DNA of 64,000 bases from Parasitella parasitica. Taxonomy: Eukaryota > Mucoromycota > Mucoromycetes > Mucorales > Mucoraceae. Both the position numbers and the translations under genes were made by a program. Shown piece by piece: positions 60,169 to 64,000 of the stretch (its first letter is position 1; each line of letters opens with the position of its first letter). The notes under the pieces are model-generated. The model was not told the DNA's origin and ran no database searches. It worked only from the letters and a program-made list of their open reading frames with translations. The stretch covers positions 47,051 through 111,050 of the forward strand of contig MU619318.1 of assembly GCA_025201805.1 (NCBI GenBank). The letters run 5' to 3'.

Positions 60169-61444
60169 CTAATCTCGAAATTTGAGTGTTTCCAACGGCC
60201 ACTTCGGTAATGTTGTGATTGTATAGTCATCGATAAGACCAGCTTGAAATCTCTCAAGTCCAGCCCAAGCAATCATTACACCGTTATCGGTACATAGTTG
60301 CGGAGGTGGGCATAATAACGGTAAGTTATAAGTATTTGCTAGGGCTTCTAATCTAAGTTGATTTGTTATTCAAATGAAATTTCTCTCTTTATACTTTATG
60401 TCTGTTTTCTAACCTGGTTCTGAACAAGGTATTGCTTGCAACACCTCCACTTATTACTAATGCGGTTAATGGTTTTTTCAACTGGACGACTTCTTGCTCC
60501 AAAGCGAGAGTCAGTTTCTGCTCCAAATGTTGAATACAAGCAATCTGAAAGGCAGCAGCCACATCAGAGACATCTTGAGGGACCCCCAGATCGACCAAAT
60601 TGTCTGTTTCGACTAGTCTGGCTACAGCCGTCTTTATACCAGAAAAACTGAATCCAATAACCGACTTATTCCGCTGGAGCATAGGTGTAGGCAGGCGGGA
60701 CAAATAGCGTTCTGGATCACCCTGCAAGGCAGCTTTTTCGAGAGCAGCACCTGGCCCTCCTCGTCTTCCCTTGATCCAATCTAATTTCAATAATCTCGCT
60801 GTTTTGTCAATTGCCTCTCCAACAGCATTATCAAGTGTAGTTCCTAGTTCATTATAATTTCCAACATTGTTGCATGTCAATAAAAGCGTATGGCCGCCTG
60901 ATATCAACAATGTCATAAAAGGAAATGCAGGCGAAAGTTGATTGAAGTGATCTGTAGTCAACCTCACTGTCAAAGCATGTGCTTCCTGATTACACCTGAA
61001 CGTTTAAATAGTGATGCCGTAGGCTTTTAGTTAGGATACTCTTACCATATGATGAACACCAATTAGTGGCTTTTTTGAAACGGCAGCTAATGTCTTTGCT
61101 GCATTTAGTCCCACTGGCAGACAGGGCGGTAATCCAGGCCCTCTAGTAACAGCAATTGCATCCAGGTCTTCAACTGTGAGGCCAGCACTATCAAGAGTCT
61201 CACAAATAACACCCGGTAAATTGCGAGAATGGCCCTTACTAGCCAATGTAGGCACAATTCCACCCATCGGCTCGTGCAATTCTTGTTGTCCTCGAACCAC
61301 ATCGGCCAAGATCTGTCTATCTGAAGTAACGATGGCCGCTGATGTATCATCGCATGAAGTTTCAATGCCAAGTACTTTGATAGGTCTAGCGTATTTTGAT
61401 ATTAATCGTCTTGATGAGTAACAAATGGTTCGAATTAAGCTCAT
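60169..61444 (-). CDS. QRI7: Mitochondrial tRNA t6A threonylcarbamoyltransferase (Qri7/OSGEPL1, Kae1/TsaD family)
   Basis: Three exons (61046-61444, 60414-60985, 60169-60352) give 384 aa. The N-terminus ([21 protein letters not shown]) is a typical mitochondrial presequence, which marks this as Qri7 rather than the cytosolic Kae1. The ASKHA fold motifs are [36 protein letters not shown] (first metal region), GVHHMEAHAL (the metal-binding HxxxH, formed across the first splice), [46 protein letters not shown] and [12 protein letters not shown]. The enzyme transfers the threonylcarbamoyl group to A37 of mitochondrial tRNAs that read ANN codons. Catalytic and metal residues appear intact. Confidence 0.95.
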
Positions 61445-61632
61445 TTTATAAGGCAGGCTTTATGCAAAAAAAAAAGACCCATGCTGCCCAAGAGTTTTCA
61501 AAGTAGCAGTGACTAGGGAGTTTAAAGGGCTGATCTAACTCAGACTTGAGGGAATAGCATCGCTAGACTATGGAATGGAATGTAAAATAAGGAAGGAAAG
61601 TGATATATGATGATGATTATAATGCAAGTGAG

Positions 61633-62959
61633 TCATTGAATTTCGTTCATTGCATAAGCCAATGCTAAATGACATTTGAGAGATCGCTGAACGAATGGAA
61701 AATCAGGGCTATTAGAATCAGAATGTCTCAAGAAATCTAGAAACAAATTAAAATCTAGTTTCGCCGTTCTTTACAATGAATTACCTTTAAGCAAAAGGCC
61801 ATACCGCGTAATCCTTTGAATTGGAGCAATCATATAATCTGATAGCCCCATCCGATGTGTTTCCTTTTTGCGCAACGAATCCTAATTTCAACATATTTAT
61901 ATATTCAGGCATTAGACAAAAATAAAGGTATATGTAGATTTGAATACAAGCGTACCTGAACTAACTGTCTGTAAACTATAGACCTGTCCGCTTTTGCAAT
62001 ACATTTTTGTTGTTTTGGGAAATTAGCAGCATAGCTAATATAAACGTCAAATTGATCTTCCAAGTCGCAAAAGACCATGCCAAAATAGCCATGAGTTTCT
62101 CCGTTTTCGGTTGTACAAATAGCTTCGTTTAGCCGGTTGACCAATGTAGAAGACAAATGTATTAATTCGGGGATGAAGGCAAAAATGGTTGTGATATTTT
62201 TAATATTAACTAGTGGACGAGGATGTGTCGTGGCGGCCAGCGTTAGCGGATCCATAAACATCTAAAACACGTAAAATTATTGTTCAAGTTAATCACATAC
62301 CAGATACCATTTATCAGGCGCAACAAACCTGCTTTATAATCGTCAGATGTTCCAAGTATGTCGTTTCAGTAGTTATCAGTTCATTTAATATAAAGTGAAG
62401 TAAATGAGGCGATTGACCATGAGGGGACTAAATGTAATTATTTCAGTCCGAATACGTTGGGTATTATTTCGTGTGAACAAACCATTTTGGAATCTGCCAG
62501 ATGCTGAGCAAATGTGCTTTTCCATATACCAATCCCTTCTCTTTCTTTTAGGCATAAAACTCTCTTGTTATTTGATGCTGAAGAACGTTTAAAGCGGAAT
62601 GGTCGTGATGTGGGCTGTTGATTTTGTTGTTGCGGAGGCGTAATTAATAAAGATGGGGCAGAATCTGAATAACTTAGCGATGCTCTATCTGATTCAAGAA
62701 ATCTTTCTCCGTCATTTCTGTGAAAGAGACTGGATTCGAGTAAGGATATCGATCTGCGAGGAGAGTTATTCGGTCCAAGTTTCTTGAATTTGCTATTTCT
62801 TGTAATTGGGGCTGTTTTTGTTTGAACTGGAGTAATTGATGGTCGACATTGCTCAAATGAGATAGGTAAATTATCTGAAAATAAGGAATCAATGGTTGCA
62901 GAGGCCCATTGTTTTGTTTCATATAATGATGTATCCTCGACAGGGGAATGCGGAGGCAT
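61633..62959 (-). CDS. RhoGEF with a DH domain and no PH domain
   Basis: Five exons (62483-62959, 62329-62427, 61956-62261, 61785-61881, 61633-61736) sum to 360 aa. The first ~160 residues are disordered, Ser/Pro-rich, with basic sites such as RRSIS and RFKRSS. The DH domain begins LHFILNELITTETTYLEHLTIIKQMFMDPL (CR1), continues through SSTLVNRLNEAI and YFGMVFCDLEDQFDVYISYAANF (CR2), and ends with the diagnostic CR3 helix DYMIAPIQRITRYGLLLKDFLRH and the last helix HLALAYAMNEIQ. DH domains catalyse GDP release from Rho GTPases and so control polarity and actin. The stop comes directly after the last DH helix, so the usual PH domain is missing. The target GTPase is unknown. Confidence 0.85.
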
Positions 62960-63086
62960 TGTGTATACTAATTTATATATATGTGTGTATAATTATTAAA
63001 AATAATTGCGTAAAAAGTATTATATACAGTAGAAAGAAATAGAAGAAGATAGGAAGGAAATTGGTGCCACTACGAAAATGTCGCAC

Positions 63087-64000
63087 TTAAAAGTCAGAGA
63101 ATAGCTCACGGAAAGGGTCGTCCTTCGGTTGTTCGCGCGAGATCTCATCTGGATATTTATCAAAATTACTGGTATCATAGTCATTAGAATGAGCTGGTAT
63201 TAAAGGCGCCTTTAAAAAGAGAAGTTAGTGACACAATGGCTTGCAATTCGTAATATATATATATATATATATAGCCTACCCGCACTGTCTTGGTCAATAA
63301 TCCGTGCCAATCTGTAGTACGAAACCATTTGTGCTTCTTTATATCGTCTGCACCGCCTTTCAGATTTCCCAACCGTTTTGTGCGATCGATAACCAATAGC
63401 TTTTTCAATAGATCTCTGGCAGAATTTTCGAAATAGCTTGGATATTGCACCTTTCCACCCAAAATATGCTCGTAGATCCCAAAATGGTTGTCATCGTAAA
63501 ACGGTGGATAGCCTGCCATCATCTCAAATATCAAAATGCCCAATGACCACCAATCCACTGATTTGCTATGTCCTTTGCTTTGAATGATCTCAGGAGCCAA
63601 ATATTCAGGGGTACCACATAACGTCCATGTTCTATCAATTACCTTTTTTGCAAAACCAAAATCAGTGATCTTTATATATCCTCTATGGTCCAACAAGATG
63701 TTTTCAGGCTTCAAATCACGGTAAATGATGTCTTTCGAGTGCAGATATTCCAAAGCCAGTACAATTTCCGCAGCATAAAACCGAGCTGTATCATTTGGGA
63801 ATCTGCCTGATTTTCTCAAATGTCTAAACAGTTCTCCTCCAATGACATATTCCTGCAACATGAACAAATTCTCGTAATCTTGAAATGTGCAATACCTATG
63901 CATTTGCTGAGTAAACCCGCTCATGATCACATGTTAAAATCTGTACCTACAGTTGAACAATAAACGGAAAGTTGATTTCTGATAAAACCTGCCTCTCAGA
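63087..64000 (-). CDS. cAMP-dependent protein kinase catalytic subunit (partial, 5' end outside the window)
   Basis: The gene runs off the right edge, so the glycine loop and the ATP-binding Lys are not in view. The visible part begins in [17 protein letters not shown] (the alpha-C region), spliced to [23 protein letters not shown]. The rest of the kinase core is intact: [40 protein letters not shown] with the activation-loop Thr, [20 protein letters not shown], and [21 protein letters not shown]. The last exon (63087-63209) gives a C-tail that ends [10 protein letters not shown]; the terminal F-x-x-F is the PKA hydrophobic motif that docks on the small lobe. The enzyme is the effector of cAMP signalling in growth and dimorphism. 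Mucorales have several paralogues, so the isoform is not named. Confidence 0.93.

Noticed and set aside
1-64000. CRISPR arrays, operons or phage-like modules
   Set aside because: No regularly spaced identical repeats. Genes are monocistronic and spliced, as in a eukaryotic nuclear genome.

Overview
This is an AT-rich, intron-rich nuclear segment of a filamentous fungus, most likely an early-diverging Mucoromycota (Mucorales-type) genome. A velvet-domain regulator, a fungal Zn-cluster factor and an ACH1-type CoA enzyme point to a fungus. Introns are mostly 50-110 nt with GT..AG ends and CTAAC-like branch sites. A WC-2-type PAS/GATA factor and a phytochelatin-synthase-like gene fit that lineage. 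No operon, CRISPR array or rRNA gene was seen, and I recognised no tRNA. For many genes the exon lengths were summed by hand and gave an intact frame.

Layout. 0.15-8.5 kb: WC-2-like GATA/PAS factor (+), mitochondrial ribosomal protein mS33 (-), a broken DDE transposase (-), ribosomal protein uL13 (+), and a coiled-coil protein of unknown function (-). 8.7-13.7 kb: monocarboxylate-type MFS transporter (-) and a velvet factor with two polyQ tracts (-), then about 4.4 kb without a recognised gene. 18-23.4 kb: phytochelatin-synthase-like protein (+), uL22 (+), eS6 (-) and eIF4E (+), the last two divergent. 25.2-28.1 kb: Zn-cluster transcription factor (+), then 3.2 kb of noncoding DNA. 31.3-36.4 kb: repetitive acidic disordered protein (+), V-ATPase subunit H (+), ACC-synthase-like aminotransferase (-). 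38.5-43.6 kb: complex I B12 subunit (+), C78-family peptidase (+), acetyl-CoA hydrolase/CoA-transferase (-). 45.4-49.4 kb: APC amino-acid permease (-) and CaMK-type kinase (-). 51.1-57.2 kb: eIF4G (+) and replication licensing factor Cdt1 (-). 60.2-64 kb: mitochondrial Qri7 (-), a DH-only RhoGEF (-) and the 3' part of a PKA catalytic subunit (-) that runs off the right edge.

The genes are mostly unrelated housekeeping and signalling functions. Translation is well represented (uL13, uL22, eS6, eIF4E, eIF4G). eS6 and eIF4E share a 274-bp divergent promoter. Four neighbouring pairs are tail-to-tail with 41-193 bp between stop codons, so their transcripts may overlap.

The most interesting locus is the phytochelatin-synthase-like gene at 18080-19066. 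It keeps the family fold signature, the catalytic His and the catalytic Asp, but has Gly where the catalytic Cys belongs. Its upstream region carries five exact copies of the iron-regulatory GATA-factor site ATCWGATAA. Together these suggest a metal-responsive pseudoenzyme, or an enzyme with changed chemistry.
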